This document shows, in pieces, positions 39,163 through 48,865 of a stretch of DNA of 64,000 nt (the first letter of the stretch is position 1; the number at the start of each line of letters is the position of its first letter). A program made the translations under genes and the position numbers. Where the stretch lies: positions 806,001 to 870,000 of the forward strand of contig NZ_JAIUDA010000002.1 of the NCBI RefSeq assembly GCF_020179835.1, read 5' to 3'. The notes under the pieces were generated by a model. It was not told the origin of the DNA. It made no database searches and was given only the letters and a program-made list of their open reading frames with translations. This DNA comes from Pantoea sp. alder81 (GTDB lineage: Bacteria > Pseudomonadota > Gammaproteobacteria > Enterobacterales > Enterobacteriaceae).

Positions 39163-40851
39163 GTGATAGTGAAACGTCCTGTTACCCGCACCATAGCCCG
39201 TGCTTTGAGCGCGATTGTGTTGTTATCGCTGCTCACCACCGGTCTGGCGCTGTTAACACTCTCCAGCAGTTTACGTGATGCCGAAGCGGTGAATGTCGCC
39301 GGTTCGCTGCGCATGCAAATATACCGCCTCGCCTGGGATACCACGCGCGATCCGCAGCAGCTGGCGCAGCACATTCAAATCTATCAGCAAACTCTCCGCT
39401 CACCGGCTTTGCAGCATCTGGAACGCCCATGGGTGCCGAAGGAAGTGTCCAGCCGCTATCGCTATCTACGCGACAGCTGGCCGCAGTTGCAGCAAACGTT
39501 GCAGCCTGAACGCGCGCAGATCTATCAGCAACGCGTTGCCGGTTACGTCAGTGAGATCGACCGTTTTGTGCTGGCGCTGCAGCATTACGCTGAACTGAAA
39601 ATGCATCTGGTGGCGGCCAGCAGCCTGTTTGGTTTCCTGGCGATTGTGGCGCTGGCGCTGTGGACCATCCGCTTTATTCGTCGCAACGTGGTGCGCCCGC
39701 TGGATTCACTGGTCACGGCCAGCCAATACGTTGAGCAGGCGAATTTCAGCTTTCCGCCGTTATCGATTTCCCAACCCACAGAACTCGGCGTGTTAGCTCA
39801 GGCCTTTACCACCATGGCCGAACGGCTGCACTCGCACTATCGCCTGCTTGAGCTGGCGGTGCGTAATAAAACTGAAGATCTCACCCAAGCCAATCGCACG
39901 CTGAAATTACTCTATGAAAGCTCACAGATCCTCACCAGCAGCCCACTGAACCCAGAGTTGTTCCAGGGATTGCTGCGGCTGGTTCAACGTCGTGAAGCGT
40001 TGACCGTATTGAGCATCACCAGCGACGGCATTGATTTTCAGGCGGGCGTGGCGGAAGACGATCTCGAATGGCAACGTTTGCCGTTGCAGCAAGAGGATCA
40101 ACGACTCGGCGAACTGTGCTGGCAAACGCGGCGAGCACCACCTGCCGATGAACTGATGCAAAGCCTGGCCAACATGCTGGCGCGCTCGCTATGGATTTGG
40201 CAGACACAAAAACAGTACCAGCAGATGCTATTAATAGAAGAGCGATCCACTATTGCACGTGAACTGCATGATTCGCTGGCGCAGTCGCTCTCTTTCCTGC
40301 GCATTCAGCTCACGCTGCTGCGCCGCAACGTCGATAATACCCAGATCCAGGCGCAATCCATTATCGCCGAGTTTGATCGCGCCCTGGCCGAGGCCTACCA
40401 GCAGCTGCGCGAGTTGCTCACTACCTTCCGTCTGACCATCGAACAGGCGGATTTAGTACAGGCGATGCAGGCCATGATCGCCCCGCTGCAGGAACAGTCC
40501 CACGCCGCGATCGCCTTCGATTATCAATCGGGCCTGCAAACACTGGATGCTCAACAGCAGGTACATGTGCTGCAGATCGCACGCGAAGCGCTGCTGAACG
40601 CTATTCGCCACGCGCAGGCACAGCAAATCCATATTTACTATCAGCGCGATGCAGATGCCTCCCACCTGCTGACCATTGAAGATGACGGTTGCGGCATTCG
40701 CAGCCTTGAAGAGCCACCAGGCCATTACGGCCTGACGATTATGGCGGAGCGCGCTGCCCGACTTTCCGGCAGCTTACTGATTACTCCGCAGACACGCGGC
40801 ACGCGCGTCACACTGCGTTTCCCACCACGCCCGGCACACCGGCTGGCTTAA
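39163..40851 (+). CDS. narQ: Nitrate/nitrite sensor histidine kinase NarQ
   Basis: Inner-membrane kinase that senses periplasmic nitrate and nitrite and phosphorylates NarP (and NarL where present). The 562 residues have two membrane helices (about 12-34 and 148-168) around a sensor domain with the ligand-binding P-box NVAGSLRMQIYRLAW (44-58). HAMP and GAF-like parts follow, then the HisKA_3 box with His369 (IARELHDSLAQSLSFLRIQL) and an HATPase domain (EDDGCGI, GHYGLTIM). Start is GTG at 39163, giving MIVKRPV as in E. coli NarQ. Operon with narP. Confidence 0.95.
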   Translation: MIVKRPVTRTIARALSAIVLLSLLTTGLALLTLSSSLRDAEAVNVAGSLRMQIYRLAWDTTRDPQQLAQHIQIYQQTLRSPALQHLERPWVPKEVSSRYRYLRDSWPQLQQTLQPERAQIYQQRVAGYVSEIDRFVLALQHYAELKMHLVAASSLFGFLAIVALALWTIRFIRRNVVRPLDSLVTASQYVEQANFSFPPLSISQPTELGVLAQAFTTMAERLHSHYRLLELAVRNKTEDLTQANRTLKLLYESSQILTSSPLNPELFQGLLRLVQRREALTVLSITSDGIDFQAGVAEDDLEWQRLPLQQEDQRLGELCWQTRRAPPADELMQSLANMLARSLWIWQTQKQYQQMLLIEERSTIARELHDSLAQSLSFLRIQLTLLRRNVDNTQIQAQSIIAEFDRALAEAYQQLRELLTTFRLTIEQADLVQAMQAMIAPLQEQSHAAIAFDYQSGLQTLDAQQQVHVLQIAREALLNAIRHAQAQQIHIYYQRDADASHLLTIEDDGCGIRSLEEPPGHYGLTIMAERAARLSGSLLITPQTRGTRVTLRFPPRPAHRLA

Positions 40852-40892
40852 CGCGATACACTTATGTTGAATGGACCTTGACTGGAGAACTT

Positions 40893-41525
40893 ATGGCACC
40901 CTCTTCCCTGACGATTATGATCGTCGACGATCATCCGCTGATGCGTCGTGGTATCCGCCAACTGCTGGCACTGGAACCGCGTCTGGAAGTGGTGGCCGAA
41001 GCCAACAACGGCACCGAAGCGCTGGCTGAGGCGCGTCGCCTGTCGCCCGATGTGATCCTGCTCGATCTGAACATGAAAGGCATGTCGGGTCTGGATACCC
41101 TGAAAGCCCTGCGCCACGAAGGTATCGCCTCCCGTATTTTGGTACTGACCGTTTCCGACGCGCGCAATGATATTTACGCCATGGTCGATGCGGGAGCCGA
41201 TGGCTATTTGCTGAAAGACAGCGAGCCGGAATTATTGCTGGCGCAGGTGATGCGCGGTGCATTGGGTGAGAATGTGTTTAGTGAAGTCGTGGCAGACTAT
41301 CTGGCGACGCGACAGCCGAGCGCCAATCCTTTCAAACAGCTCACCGAACGTGAACTGGATGTGCTGCAGGAAGTCGCACGTGGCTTGTCCAATAAAGAGA
41401 TTGCCGCCACCTTGCATATTTCCGAAGAAACGGTAAAAGTGCACATCCGCAATCTGCTGCGTAAACTGGATGTGCGTTCACGCGTCGCCGCCACCGTGTT
41501 ATGGCTTGAGAGCCGCAATGTGTAG
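40893..41525 (+). CDS. narP: Nitrate/nitrite response regulator NarP
   Basis: LuxR/FixJ-type regulator of 210 residues that controls nap and other anaerobic genes. Receiver: IMIVDDHPLMRRG, phosphoacceptor Asp58 in VILLDLNMKGMSGLDTL, and DGYLLKDSEPE. Output: LTERELDVLQEVARGLSNKEIA and EETVKVHIRNLLRKLDVRSRVAA. The ATG at 40893 has GGAGAAC upstream; the TTG five codons earlier was rejected. It follows narQ by 41 bases, whereas E. coli narQ and narP are far apart. Sequence is closer to NarP than NarL by eye. Confidence 0.93.
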   Translation: MAPSSLTIMIVDDHPLMRRGIRQLLALEPRLEVVAEANNGTEALAEARRLSPDVILLDLNMKGMSGLDTLKALRHEGIASRILVLTVSDARNDIYAMVDAGADGYLLKDSEPELLLAQVMRGALGENVFSEVVADYLATRQPSANPFKQLTERELDVLQEVARGLSNKEIAATLHISEETVKVHIRNLLRKLDVRSRVAATVLWLESRNV

Positions 41526-41555
41526 CAGCGCACAGAATCCCAGCACGACATTTAC

Positions 41556-41573
41556 ACTTTCTCCATAATTTAT
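41556..41573 (+). promoter_or_regulatory. Candidate BaeR box upstream of acrD
   Basis: The core TTTCTCCATAATT (41558-41570) matches the reported BaeR site TTTTTCTCCATDATTGGC in 13 of 18 positions overall, with an uninterrupted 13-base core. It lies about 150 bases before acrD, a known BaeSR target. Confidence 0.65.
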
Positions 41574-41648
41574 CCACGATTCTCTAATTTGCGCCGCGTA
41601 CAGTAAGCAGCAGCAGGAGTTTTCGGGATAGCACCTTGCACTCCGCCG

Positions 41649-41676
41649 ACGTGAAGCCGACCGCGCTTCACGTTTT
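41649..41676 (+). terminator. Stem-loop between narP and acrD
   Basis: Perfect 9-bp stem ACGTGAAGC (41649-41657) and GCTTCACGT (41665-41673), 7-base loop, followed by a short T-run. It could end narQP transcripts, but lies downstream of the BaeR box, so it would also sit in the acrD leader. Confidence 0.55.
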
Positions 41677-41720
41677 ACATAATAAAAGTAAAAAATACGC
41701 AGCTGAGGAGTGTCGGTTCC

Positions 41721-44700
41721 ATGTCGAATTTTTTTATCGACCGCCCCATTTTTGCCTGGGTTTTGGCTATTTTGCTTTGTCTTTGCGGCACACTAGCGAT
41801 CATCTCCCTGCCCATTGAGCAGTATCCCGATCTCGCACCGCCTAACGTGCGTATTACTGCCAACTATCCCGGTGCCTCTGCGGAAACGCTGGAGAATACC
41901 GTCACCCAGGTTATCGAACAGAACATGACCGGCATCGATAACCTGATGTATATGTCTTCTAACAGCAGTAATACCGGTCAGGCGCAAATCACCCTCACCT
42001 TTACCGCTGGCACCAATCCTGATGAAGCACGCCAGCAGGTACAAAACCAGCTACAAACCGCACTGCGCAAACTGCCCGCCGCCGTTCAGTCTCAGGGCGT
42101 GACGGTGAATAAAACCGGTGACAGTAATATCCTGATGATTGCGTTTGTCTCTACCGACGGAAGTATGGACAAACAGGATATTTCAGATTATGTCGCCAGT
42201 AACATTCAGGATCCGCTGAGCCGCATCGACGGTGTCGGCCAGGTGGATGCCTACGGTTCGCAATATGCTATGCGAATCTGGCTCGATCCCAACAAACTGA
42301 TCGCCTATGCGCTGACCACGGATGACGTGGTGACGGCGATCGAATCGCAGAACACCCAGGTGGCGGTCGGTCAGGTCGGCGGCTTGCCGTCGGTGGATAA
42401 ACAGGCGCTCAATGCCACCGTGAATGCGCAGTCCATGCTGCAGACGCCAGAGCAGTTCAAAGCCATCACGCTGAAAAACAACAGTGATGGTTCGGTAGTG
42501 ACGCTGGGCGATGTGGCCGACGTGGCGATGGGCGCGGAGAAATACGATTTCCTTAGCCGCTACAATGGCCAGGCGGCTTCCGGTCTCGGCATTAAGCTGG
42601 CGTCTGGCGCCAACGAAATGAACACCGATAAGCTGGTGCGCGCCCGCGTGGAAGAGTTATCGCACTACTTCCCGCACGGGCTGGAAGCCAAAGTGGCTTA
42701 TGAAACCACGCCGTTCGTAAAAGCCTCGATCACCGACGTGGTGAAAACGCTGCTGGAAGCAATTCTGCTGGTGTTCCTGGTAATGTATCTGTTCCTGCAG
42801 AACTTCCGTGCCACGCTGATTCCGACCATTGCCGTGCCGGTGGTGCTGCTCGGCACCTTCACCGTGCTGTATGCCTGCGGATTCAGTATCAACACGCTCA
42901 CCATGTTCGCCATGGTGCTTGCCATCGGCCTGCTGGTGGATGATGCCATCGTGGTGGTGGAAAACGTCGAGCGCATCATGAGTGAAGAAGGACTTTCACC
43001 GCGCGCCGCCACGCGAAAATCGATGGGCCAGATTCAGGGTGCGCTGGTCGGTATTGCGCTGGTGCTGTCGGCGGTGTTCGTGCCGATGGCCTTCTTCGGC
43101 GGCACCGTGGGCGCTATTTATCGTCAGTTCTCGATCACCATTGTCTCGGCGATGGTGTTGTCGGTGCTGGTGGCGATGATCTTAACCCCTGCCCTGTGCT
43201 CGACGCTGCTAAAACCTCTCGAACAAGGTCACCATCACGGACGGCGCGGCTTCTTTGGCTGGTTTAACCGCAACTTTAACGCCAGCGCGGAACGCTATGA
43301 GCGCGGTGTCGCTCGTATCCTGATGAAAGGTGGCCGCTGGCTGTTGCTCTATCTCGGCATTATCGGTCTGATGGCGTTTCTGTTTCTCCGCCTGCCAACT
43401 TCATTCCTGCCGCTGGAAGACCGTGGCGTGTTCCTCACGCAGGTGCAGCTGCCGCCGGGTGCGACGTTAGAGCAAACCTCCAACGTGGTGGCGAAGGTCG
43501 AAAATTATTATATGACCGCCGAGAAAGACAACGTGCTGTCGGTGTTCTCGACTATTGGTGCCGGTCCGGGCGGTAACGGCCAAAACGTGGCGCGCCTGTT
43601 TGTGCGTCTGAAAAACTGGGAAGAGCGTCCAGGCAGCGATCGTACCTCGTTCGCCATCATTGACCGAGCGACTAAGGCCTTCCATAAGATCAAAGAAGGC
43701 CGTGTCATCGCCAGTAGCCCACCGGCGATTACCGGCATGGGAAGCTCTTCTGGATTCGATATGGAGCTGCAGGATCACGGCGGTGTCGGCCATACGCAGT
43801 TGATGGCGATGCGTGACAAGTTGCTGGAACTGGCCGACAGCAATCCGGCTTTATCTCGCGTGCGTCACAACGGTCTGGATGACAGCCCGCAATTGCAGAT
43901 CGATGTCGATCAGCGCAAAGCGCAGGCGCTAGGCGTATCGCTTGATACCATCAATGACACGCTGACCACCGCATGGGGTTCAACCTATGTGAATGACTTC
44001 CTCGATCGCGGGCGCGTGAAGAAGGTGTATGTGCAGGCAGGTGCGGAGTTCCGCATGCTGCCGGGCGATATCAATAAGTGGTACGTACGCAACAGTAGCG
44101 GCACCATGGTGCCCTTCTCCGCCTTCGCCACCAGCCGTTGGGAAACCGGTTCGCCGCGTCTGGAACGTTACAACGGCTACTCATCGCTGGAGATCGTCGG
44201 TGAAGCCGCCAACGGCGTCAGTAGCGGTACCGCGATGGATGTGATGGAGAAACTGGTGGGCCAATTGCCGTTAGGCGTAGGCTTCCAATGGACCGGAGCT
44301 TCTTATCAGGAGCGTCTCTCTGGTTCGCAGGCGCCTGCGCTGTATGCGATTTCGCTGCTGGTGGTGTTCCTGTGTCTGGCGGCACTGTACGAGAGCTGGT
44401 CGATTCCATTCTCCGTGATGCTGGTGGTGCCGCTCGGTGTAGTCGGTGCGCTGGTGGCAACCTGGATGCGCGGTCTGGAGAACGACGTCTACTTCCAGGT
44501 TGGCTTGCTCACCGTGATTGGCTTGTCGGCGAAGAACGCCATCCTGATCGTGGAGTTCGCCAATGAGATCAACAGCAAAGGGCGCGAGTTGCTGGAAGCC
44601 ACGCTGGAGGCTTCACGCCAGCGTTTGCGCCCGATTCTGATGACGTCGCTGGCCTTTATCTTCGGCGTGCTGCCGATGGCCATCAGCAGCGGAGCCGGTT

Positions 44701-44837
44701 CCGGTAGCCAGCACGCGGTGGGTACAGGCGTAATGGGCGGCATGATCTCCGCAACTGTGCTTGCCATCTTCTTTGTGCCGTTGTTCTTTGTGCTGGTGCG
44801 TCGTCGCTTCCCATTGAAAGACAAGCCGCACGATTAA
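41721..44837 (+). CDS. acrD: RND multidrug efflux transporter AcrD
   Basis: Inner-membrane proton-driven RND pump that works with AcrA and TolC, in E. coli exporting aminoglycosides and other hydrophilic drugs. The 1038 residues show the RND layout with two large periplasmic loops, the start [18 protein letters not shown], the proton-relay aspartates in [18 protein letters not shown] and the lysine in [13 protein letters not shown]. It fits AcrD better than AcrB ([31 protein letters not shown]-like region). Candidate BaeR box upstream; terminator downstream. No membrane-fusion gene is adjacent, as is normal for acrD. Confidence 0.95.
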   Translation: MSNFFIDRPIFAWVLAILLCLCGTLAIISLPIEQYPDLAPPNVRITANYPGASAETLENTVTQVIEQNMTGIDNLMYMSSNSSNTGQAQITLTFTAGTNPDEARQQVQNQLQTALRKLPAAVQSQGVTVNKTGDSNILMIAFVSTDGSMDKQDISDYVASNIQDPLSRIDGVGQVDAYGSQYAMRIWLDPNKLIAYALTTDDVVTAIESQNTQVAVGQVGGLPSVDKQALNATVNAQSMLQTPEQFKAITLKNNSDGSVVTLGDVADVAMGAEKYDFLSRYNGQAASGLGIKLASGANEMNTDKLVRARVEELSHYFPHGLEAKVAYETTPFVKASITDVVKTLLEAILLVFLVMYLFLQNFRATLIPTIAVPVVLLGTFTVLYACGFSINTLTMFAMVLAIGLLVDDAIVVVENVERIMSEEGLSPRAATRKSMGQIQGALVGIALVLSAVFVPMAFFGGTVGAIYRQFSITIVSAMVLSVLVAMILTPALCSTLLKPLEQGHHHGRRGFFGWFNRNFNASAERYERGVARILMKGGRWLLLYLGIIGLMAFLFLRLPTSFLPLEDRGVFLTQVQLPPGATLEQTSNVVAKVENYYMTAEKDNVLSVFSTIGAGPGGNGQNVARLFVRLKNWEERPGSDRTSFAIIDRATKAFHKIKEGRVIASSPPAITGMGSSSGFDMELQDHGGVGHTQLMAMRDKLLELADSNPALSRVRHNGLDDSPQLQIDVDQRKAQALGVSLDTINDTLTTAWGSTYVNDFLDRGRVKKVYVQAGAEFRMLPGDINKWYVRNSSGTMVPFSAFATSRWETGSPRLERYNGYSSLEIVGEAANGVSSGTAMDVMEKLVGQLPLGVGFQWTGASYQERLSGSQAPALYAISLLVVFLCLAALYESWSIPFSVMLVVPLGVVGALVATWMRGLENDVYFQVGLLTVIGLSAKNAILIVEFANEINSKGRELLEATLEASRQRLRPILMTSLAFIFGVLPMAISSGAGSGSQHAVGTGVMGGMISATVLAIFFVPLFFVLVRRRFPLKDKPHD

Positions 44838-44853
44838 AACCGGAGTCATAAAA

Positions 44854-44884
44854 AAAGCCGCTATGGAGACATAGCGGCTTTATT
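44854..44884. terminator. Terminator after acrD, likely bidirectional
   Basis: Perfect 12-bp stem AAAGCCGCTATG (44854-44865) and its complement (44870-44881) with loop GAGA. T-richness on both strands lets it serve acrD and, from the other side, ypfM. Confidence 0.9.
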
Positions 44885-44941
44885 GCTTTGTGTGGTTAGA
44901 ATTACAGCAAGTTGGGAATGCCCTGCTTTTCTCTTCGCGTA

Positions 44942-45004
44942 TTACTTACTACGTAACATCGCTTCGATGAATTCTTTCCAGTTTCCCATTTCGGTGTCGA
45001 CCAT
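44942..45004 (-). CDS. ypfM: Small protein YpfM
   Basis: A 20-residue protein, MVDTEMGNWKEFIEAMLRSK, read on the minus strand. It aligns with E. coli YpfM (GNWKDFIEVMLRK) and occupies the same place just after acrD. GAGAGGG lies four bases before the ATG, and a good promoter lies upstream. Tryptophan and the acidic/basic pattern suggest an amphipathic helix. Function is not established; in E. coli it is an annotated short protein. Too short for ordinary ORF calling but well supported by conservation and signals. Confidence 0.9.
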   Translation of the reverse strand: MVDTEMGNWKEFIEAMLRSK

Positions 45005-45029
45005 CGTACCCTCTCTTATTGTAGGGCTG

Positions 45030-45058
45030 ATTCTACGCCGTTTTTTTCTACAGGTGAA
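45030..45058 (-). promoter_or_regulatory. Promoter of ypfM
   Basis: On the minus strand TTCACC (45053-45058) and TAGAAT (45030-45035) are separated by 17 bases, matching a sigma-70 promoter with 4/6 and 5/6 consensus bases. It starts about 25 bases before the ypfM ATG. Confidence 0.65.
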
Positions 45059-45342
45059 TACGTTTCCACCACTTGTCACCATCGGTAAAAGCGCACAAAA
45101 GCGTCATTTTGCCGAAATTGCGTACTGACGCACATTTCAGCAACCCGTTATCACCACAGGGAAAAATCACTGAGGTTATCAAAAGTCGCTTTTGCGAGAT
45201 TAGGATAATTCTTAGCGGCCTGATGATGCCGCTGGCGACTATTTATGACGTTAATGAAAACGTTTACTGGATCTAATAAGTAACTTTGATAACGCCAAAA
45301 TAATCATGAAAAAACAAATAAAACGCTGGATGCTGAATCCTG
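45059..45342. other. Spacer between ypfM promoter and fic gene
   Basis: AT-rich, no credible ORF. A 6-bp hairpin AGCGGC/GCCGCT (45214-45233) with an 8-base loop is present. The stretch is the downstream side of the fic gene and may mark one edge of an insertion. Confidence 0.4.
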
Positions 45343-46491
45343 TTATTCCCGCAAAAGTTCGACATATCGTCTGTACTCGTAGCTCCGGTGACGAGACCTG
45401 CCTGAGGTCTCAACCAGCACGCCCGCTTCTACCAGACTTTTCACCGCTGCGTTTGCTGTCGGATAAGTTACCTCCAGCAGTTCAACTGCCCGATCAACGG
45501 TCAGCTTCGGCATTGTCGGTAAAAACTCAAACAGGCGGATACTGTGTACAGATGTTGACTTCATAGAGAGCATCCTCTTTCTGTCATCAGCAAAAAGGGT
45601 CGCAATTCTGATGATGCCCTGCTGGGCTTCCTCAGCGGAGAAGGTCACAGCTTCAAGGAAAAAGGCAACCCACTGCTCCCAGTTGCCGCTGGAGCGGATT
45701 TCAGTAAGGCACTGGTAGTAGTATCTCTGATGTTGTTTCAGGTAGCCTGAAACATACAGCAGCGGCTCATTCAGCAGTTTCCACTCTTCAAGCAACATCG
45801 CTATCAGCAAGCGGCCGATGCGGCCATTACCGTCCAGAAAGGGGTGGATAGTTTCGAACTGAGCGTGTACGAGTGCTATACGGACAAGTGGCGGAAGTGA
45901 ATGGTCGGGCGCGTGGATGAACTTCTCCAGATCGGACAGTAAGTCCCCGACTTTTTCAGGCGGCGGCGGAACATAAGATGCGTTGCCGGGTCTTGTGCCG
46001 CCAATCCAGTTCTGCGTCGTTCTAACCTCTCCGGGCTGTTTTGCTGCCCCACGTGCGCCAGATAACAGCATCTGATGAGCATTTTTTAACAAGCGCACGC
46101 AAACAGGCAGCCCCGATGCGGTATTCATTTCATCGTGAACGAATTTATAGGCTCGCAGGTAATTAGTGACCTCTTCAACGTCATCTACATTCGTGACGGC
46201 AAGCCCGGCCTCTTCATCAAAGATATCAGCCAAAGTTGCCTGCGTGCCCTCCAACTGTGAAGTAAGCAATGCTTCTTTACGAATAGCACTGTAGACCAGC
46301 CATTCACTCGACGATACCAGCCCTGACATGCCAGACAGTCTGGCCAGCGATTTTTCCGCCTTTTCATTAATCTCAGTGAAAGAGGCAGGATCAAGTTCTG
46401 GTGCCGTGGGGGGTAAGGGGGCCGGCATAAATGCACTGACCGTCTCATCATAGCTGGTCGTTGTGATGAGTTGGCCGGAAGCACGTTTCAT
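45343..46491 (-). CDS. Fic domain protein (class II, with C-terminal winged helix)
   Basis: Probable AMP-transferring (AMPylating) Fic enzyme, 382 residues. The catalytic motif HPFLDGNGRIGR (216-227) is complete. An N-terminal inhibitory motif, TSQLEG (77-82), fits the S/TxxxEG pattern of self-inhibited class II Fic proteins. A Fic_N region precedes it, and the C-terminal 60 residues look like a winged helix (LLEVTYPTANAAVKSLVEAGVL). Targets unknown. AAAGGA supports the start. The gene splits the conserved acrD-ypfM-yffB order and has AT-rich flanks, suggesting horizontal acquisition. No separate antitoxin gene is visible. Confidence 0.92.
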   Translation of the reverse strand: MKRASGQLITTTSYDETVSAFMPAPLPPTAPELDPASFTEINEKAEKSLARLSGMSGLVSSSEWLVYSAIRKEALLTSQLEGTQATLADIFDEEAGLAVTNVDDVEEVTNYLRAYKFVHDEMNTASGLPVCVRLLKNAHQMLLSGARGAAKQPGEVRTTQNWIGGTRPGNASYVPPPPEKVGDLLSDLEKFIHAPDHSLPPLVRIALVHAQFETIHPFLDGNGRIGRLLIAMLLEEWKLLNEPLLYVSGYLKQHQRYYYQCLTEIRSSGNWEQWVAFFLEAVTFSAEEAQQGIIRIATLFADDRKRMLSMKSTSVHSIRLFEFLPTMPKLTVDRAVELLEVTYPTANAAVKSLVEAGVLVETSGRSRHRSYEYRRYVELLRE

Positions 46492-47037
46492 AAAAATCCT
46501 TTCATCGCTGATGACGTTATTTAAAGGTTTTTTAATTATGCCATGCCTTATTAAAGACTGCTTTAATAACGGATTGCTGTTTTAAAAAATTTTTACTTTA
46601 AGTCGGACCTGACGCTGTAGCAACCTGAGAGGCGCCAGTCTTGAGGCCTTTGAAAAAGACCCCATCGCGAGGACAGTGAATGTCTAAGGGAACGGAGCAC
46701 TTACTGTGCTCGATAAACAGAGAAGGAACGTCATTACCTTGAATGGGAAGCGTTCGGGGCTTGCACAAATAAGTGCAGTACGTTCGATAAGCTCCGCGTT
46801 AACCTCTGAGAACAGCATCCCTAACCCGAATCGCGTTGATGATGGCCTTCAAATGCTGATTTCATGCTATCTAGGATCATCTCGGTATTGTTACAATCCA
46901 GCCCCAGGGAATGCCCCATGTTCTGAACATTAAGCCACTTTGCTTCTTGGCGTCCTGGACCATCGCCAGTGCTTTGAGCATCAGAACGGATACGGCAATA
47001 CAGGAAACACTTACGCATTTAAGAGTACCGACGCGCT
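46492..47037. promoter_or_regulatory. Fic upstream region and degenerate spacer
   Basis: About 546 bases without a supported gene. The first 110 bases are very AT-rich and contain a perfect 9-bp inverted repeat TTATTAAAG-ACTG-CTTTAATAA (46548-46569), a candidate operator for fic. The rest has short ORFs on both strands with no recognised similarity, plus a small hairpin GAGCAC/GTGCTC (46695-46711). It may be a degraded remnant of an insertion. Confidence 0.5.
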
Positions 47038-47397
47038 ATGTTTAAAATGTACGGCATTAAAAATTGCGACACCATAAAAAAAGCACGCAACTATTTAACC
47101 GCATCCGGCATCGACTATCGTTTTCACGATTATCGCGTGGATGGCATCGATGATGCGCTGCTGCAATCCTTTATCGACCAGCTGGGTTATGAAGTGCTGC
47201 TGAATACGCGCGGCACCACCTGGCGCAATCTGCCGGAAGCCGAGCGTGAAGCCGTCACCGATGCGGCCAGCGCGAAAGCCGTGATGCTCGCTCAGCCTGC
47301 CATTATCAAACGTCCGGTATTGTCTGCGCCAAATGGCGATCTGCTGGTCGGTTTTAAAGATTCCCTTTATCACGCATTTATCCAGGAGAAGTCATAA
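47038..47397 (+). CDS. yffB: ArsC/Spx-family protein YffB
   Basis: Small thioredoxin-fold protein of the ArsC family, 119 residues, with Cys10 in [13 protein letters not shown] and the family signatures [19 protein letters not shown] and AIIKRPVL. In E. coli it may act as a glutathione-dependent thiol reductase; true arsenate reduction is doubtful. It precedes dapE by one base, so the two are co-transcribed as in relatives. The ribosome site (GAG) is weak. Confidence 0.94.
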   Translation: MFKMYGIKNCDTIKKARNYLTASGIDYRFHDYRVDGIDDALLQSFIDQLGYEVLLNTRGTTWRNLPEAEREAVTDAASAKAVMLAQPAIIKRPVLSAPNGDLLVGFKDSLYHAFIQEKS

Positions 47398-47398
47398 C

Positions 47399-48526
47399 AT
47401 GTTCTGTCCGGTCATTGAGCTGGCTCAGCAGCTTATTCGTCGCCCGTCACTGAGTCCGGATGATGCCGGTTGTCAGGGGCTGTTGGTGGCGCGTCTGGAA
47501 GCGATTGGCTTTACGGTCGAGCCGATGCATATCGGCGATACGCTGAACTTCTGGGCCACGCGCGGCCAGGGCGAAACTCTGGCGTTTGCCGGTCACACCG
47601 ACGTGGTGCCACCGGGCGATGCTAATCGCTGGATCAGCCCGCCGTTTGAGCCTTCGATTCGTGATGGCATGCTGTTTGGCCGTGGTGCCGCGGACATGAA
47701 AGGATCGCTGGCGGCGATGGTGGTGGCTGCTGAACGTTTTGTCGCGGCTAATCCGCAGCACAAAGGGCGTCTGGCATTCCTGATCACTTCCGATGAAGAA
47801 GCCAGCGCGGTTAACGGCACGGTGAAAGTGGTTGAGCGTCTGATGGCGCGCAACGAGCGCATGGATTACTGCCTGGTGGGCGAGCCTTCCAGTACCGAAA
47901 TCGTTGGCGACGTGGTGAAAAACGGCCGTCGCGGTTCGATGACCGCTAATCTCACCATCCACGGTGTGCAGGGTCACGTGGCCTATCCGCATCTGGCCGA
48001 TAACCCGGTGCATCGCGCGATGCCGGCATTAAATGAGCTGGTCGCCACCGAATGGGATCAGGGCAACGAATTCTTCCCGCCAACCAGCATGCAGATTGCC
48101 AACGTGCAGGCCGGTACTGGCAGCAATAACGTGATTCCTGGTGAATTTTTCGTGCAGTTCAACTTCCGTTTCAGCACTGAACTCACCGATCAGATGATCA
48201 AAGAGCGCGTTGCGGCGCTGCTGGATCGCCATCAGCTGCGTTATACCCTGGAGTGGAATGTTTCCGGTCAGCCGTTCCTGACCTCGCGTGGCAAACTGGT
48301 TGATGCCGTGGTAAATGCTGTCGCGCACTATAATGAAATTAAGCCACAGTTGCTGACCACAGGCGGCACCTCTGACGGACGCTTTATCGCGCGGATGGGT
48401 GCACAGGTTGTGGAGCTGGGCCCGGTGAATGCCACCATTCATAAAATCAATGAGTGCGTGAAAGCGTCAGATTTGCAGATGCTGAGTCGTATGTACCAGC
48501 GCATCATGGAACAGCTGATCGCTTAA
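47399..48526 (+). CDS. dapE: Succinyl-diaminopimelate desuccinylase
   Basis: Di-zinc hydrolase of the lysine/meso-diaminopimelate pathway, releasing succinate from N-succinyl-LL-diaminopimelate. The 375 residues show metal ligands His66 and Asp99, Asp68 next to them ([12 protein letters not shown]), and Glu133-Glu134 (ITSDEEAS) as catalytic base and ligand. The ATG at 47399 has AGGAG upstream; the longer frame overlapping yffB was rejected. With dapA at 54728 this window holds two lysine-pathway steps. Confidence 0.97.
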   Translation: MFCPVIELAQQLIRRPSLSPDDAGCQGLLVARLEAIGFTVEPMHIGDTLNFWATRGQGETLAFAGHTDVVPPGDANRWISPPFEPSIRDGMLFGRGAADMKGSLAAMVVAAERFVAANPQHKGRLAFLITSDEEASAVNGTVKVVERLMARNERMDYCLVGEPSSTEIVGDVVKNGRRGSMTANLTIHGVQGHVAYPHLADNPVHRAMPALNELVATEWDQGNEFFPPTSMQIANVQAGTGSNNVIPGEFFVQFNFRFSTELTDQMIKERVAALLDRHQLRYTLEWNVSGQPFLTSRGKLVDAVVNAVAHYNEIKPQLLTTGGTSDGRFIARMGAQVVELGPVNATIHKINECVKASDLQMLSRMYQRIMEQLIA

Positions 48527-48551
48527 GTAAGCACGCTAAAGGAGCAATGGG

Positions 48552-48740
48552 ATGGAATTCTTTAAAGAGTACTGGTGGATCTTAGTGATCCTGCTGATGG
48601 TCGGTATTTTAATGAACGTTTATAAAGATTTAAAACGTATCGATCATAAAAAATTCATGGATAACAAACCGGATTTACCACCGCATCGCGACTTTAACGA
48701 TAAATGGGACGATGACGAAGACTGGCCGAAGAAGAAATAA
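48552..48740 (+). CDS. ypfN: Small membrane protein YpfN (UPF0370)
   Basis: A 62-residue protein with one N-terminal membrane helix (about 5-24, [18 protein letters not shown]) and a charged cytosolic tail with [21 protein letters not shown]. Length and sequence match YpfN, which follows dapE in E. coli. AGGAG precedes the ATG. Function unknown. Confidence 0.94.
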   Translation: MEFFKEYWWILVILLMVGILMNVYKDLKRIDHKKFMDNKPDLPPHRDFNDKWDDDEDWPKKK

Positions 48741-48772
48741 TTGCGGCTAACGTTTCCCCTGTAAACCTGACG

Positions 48773-48831
48773 GCGTGATTCATCGCGCATCTGATAGCGA
48801 ACTGGCTACAGTAATGCGCGATTTATCTCGC
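48773..48831. repeat. Paired palindromic repeats between ypfN and ypfH
   Basis: Two hairpins with 7-base arms and two-base centres: 48773-48788 (GCGTGAT-TC-ATCGCGC, one G-T pair) and 48816-48831 (GCGCGAT-TT-ATCTCGC, one mismatch). Same family as 32814-32875. They lie between convergent genes. Confidence 0.7.
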
Positions 48832-48865
48832 CGTTTGGTTAATTGCCAACCTCACTGTCCTGCCA

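Noticed and set aside
46821..47018. 65-codon minus-strand ORF beginning MRKCFLYCRI, faintly like a serine recombinase N-terminus
   Set aside because: The similarity is limited to a few residues, the rest matches nothing I recognise, and no catalytic serine region is evident.
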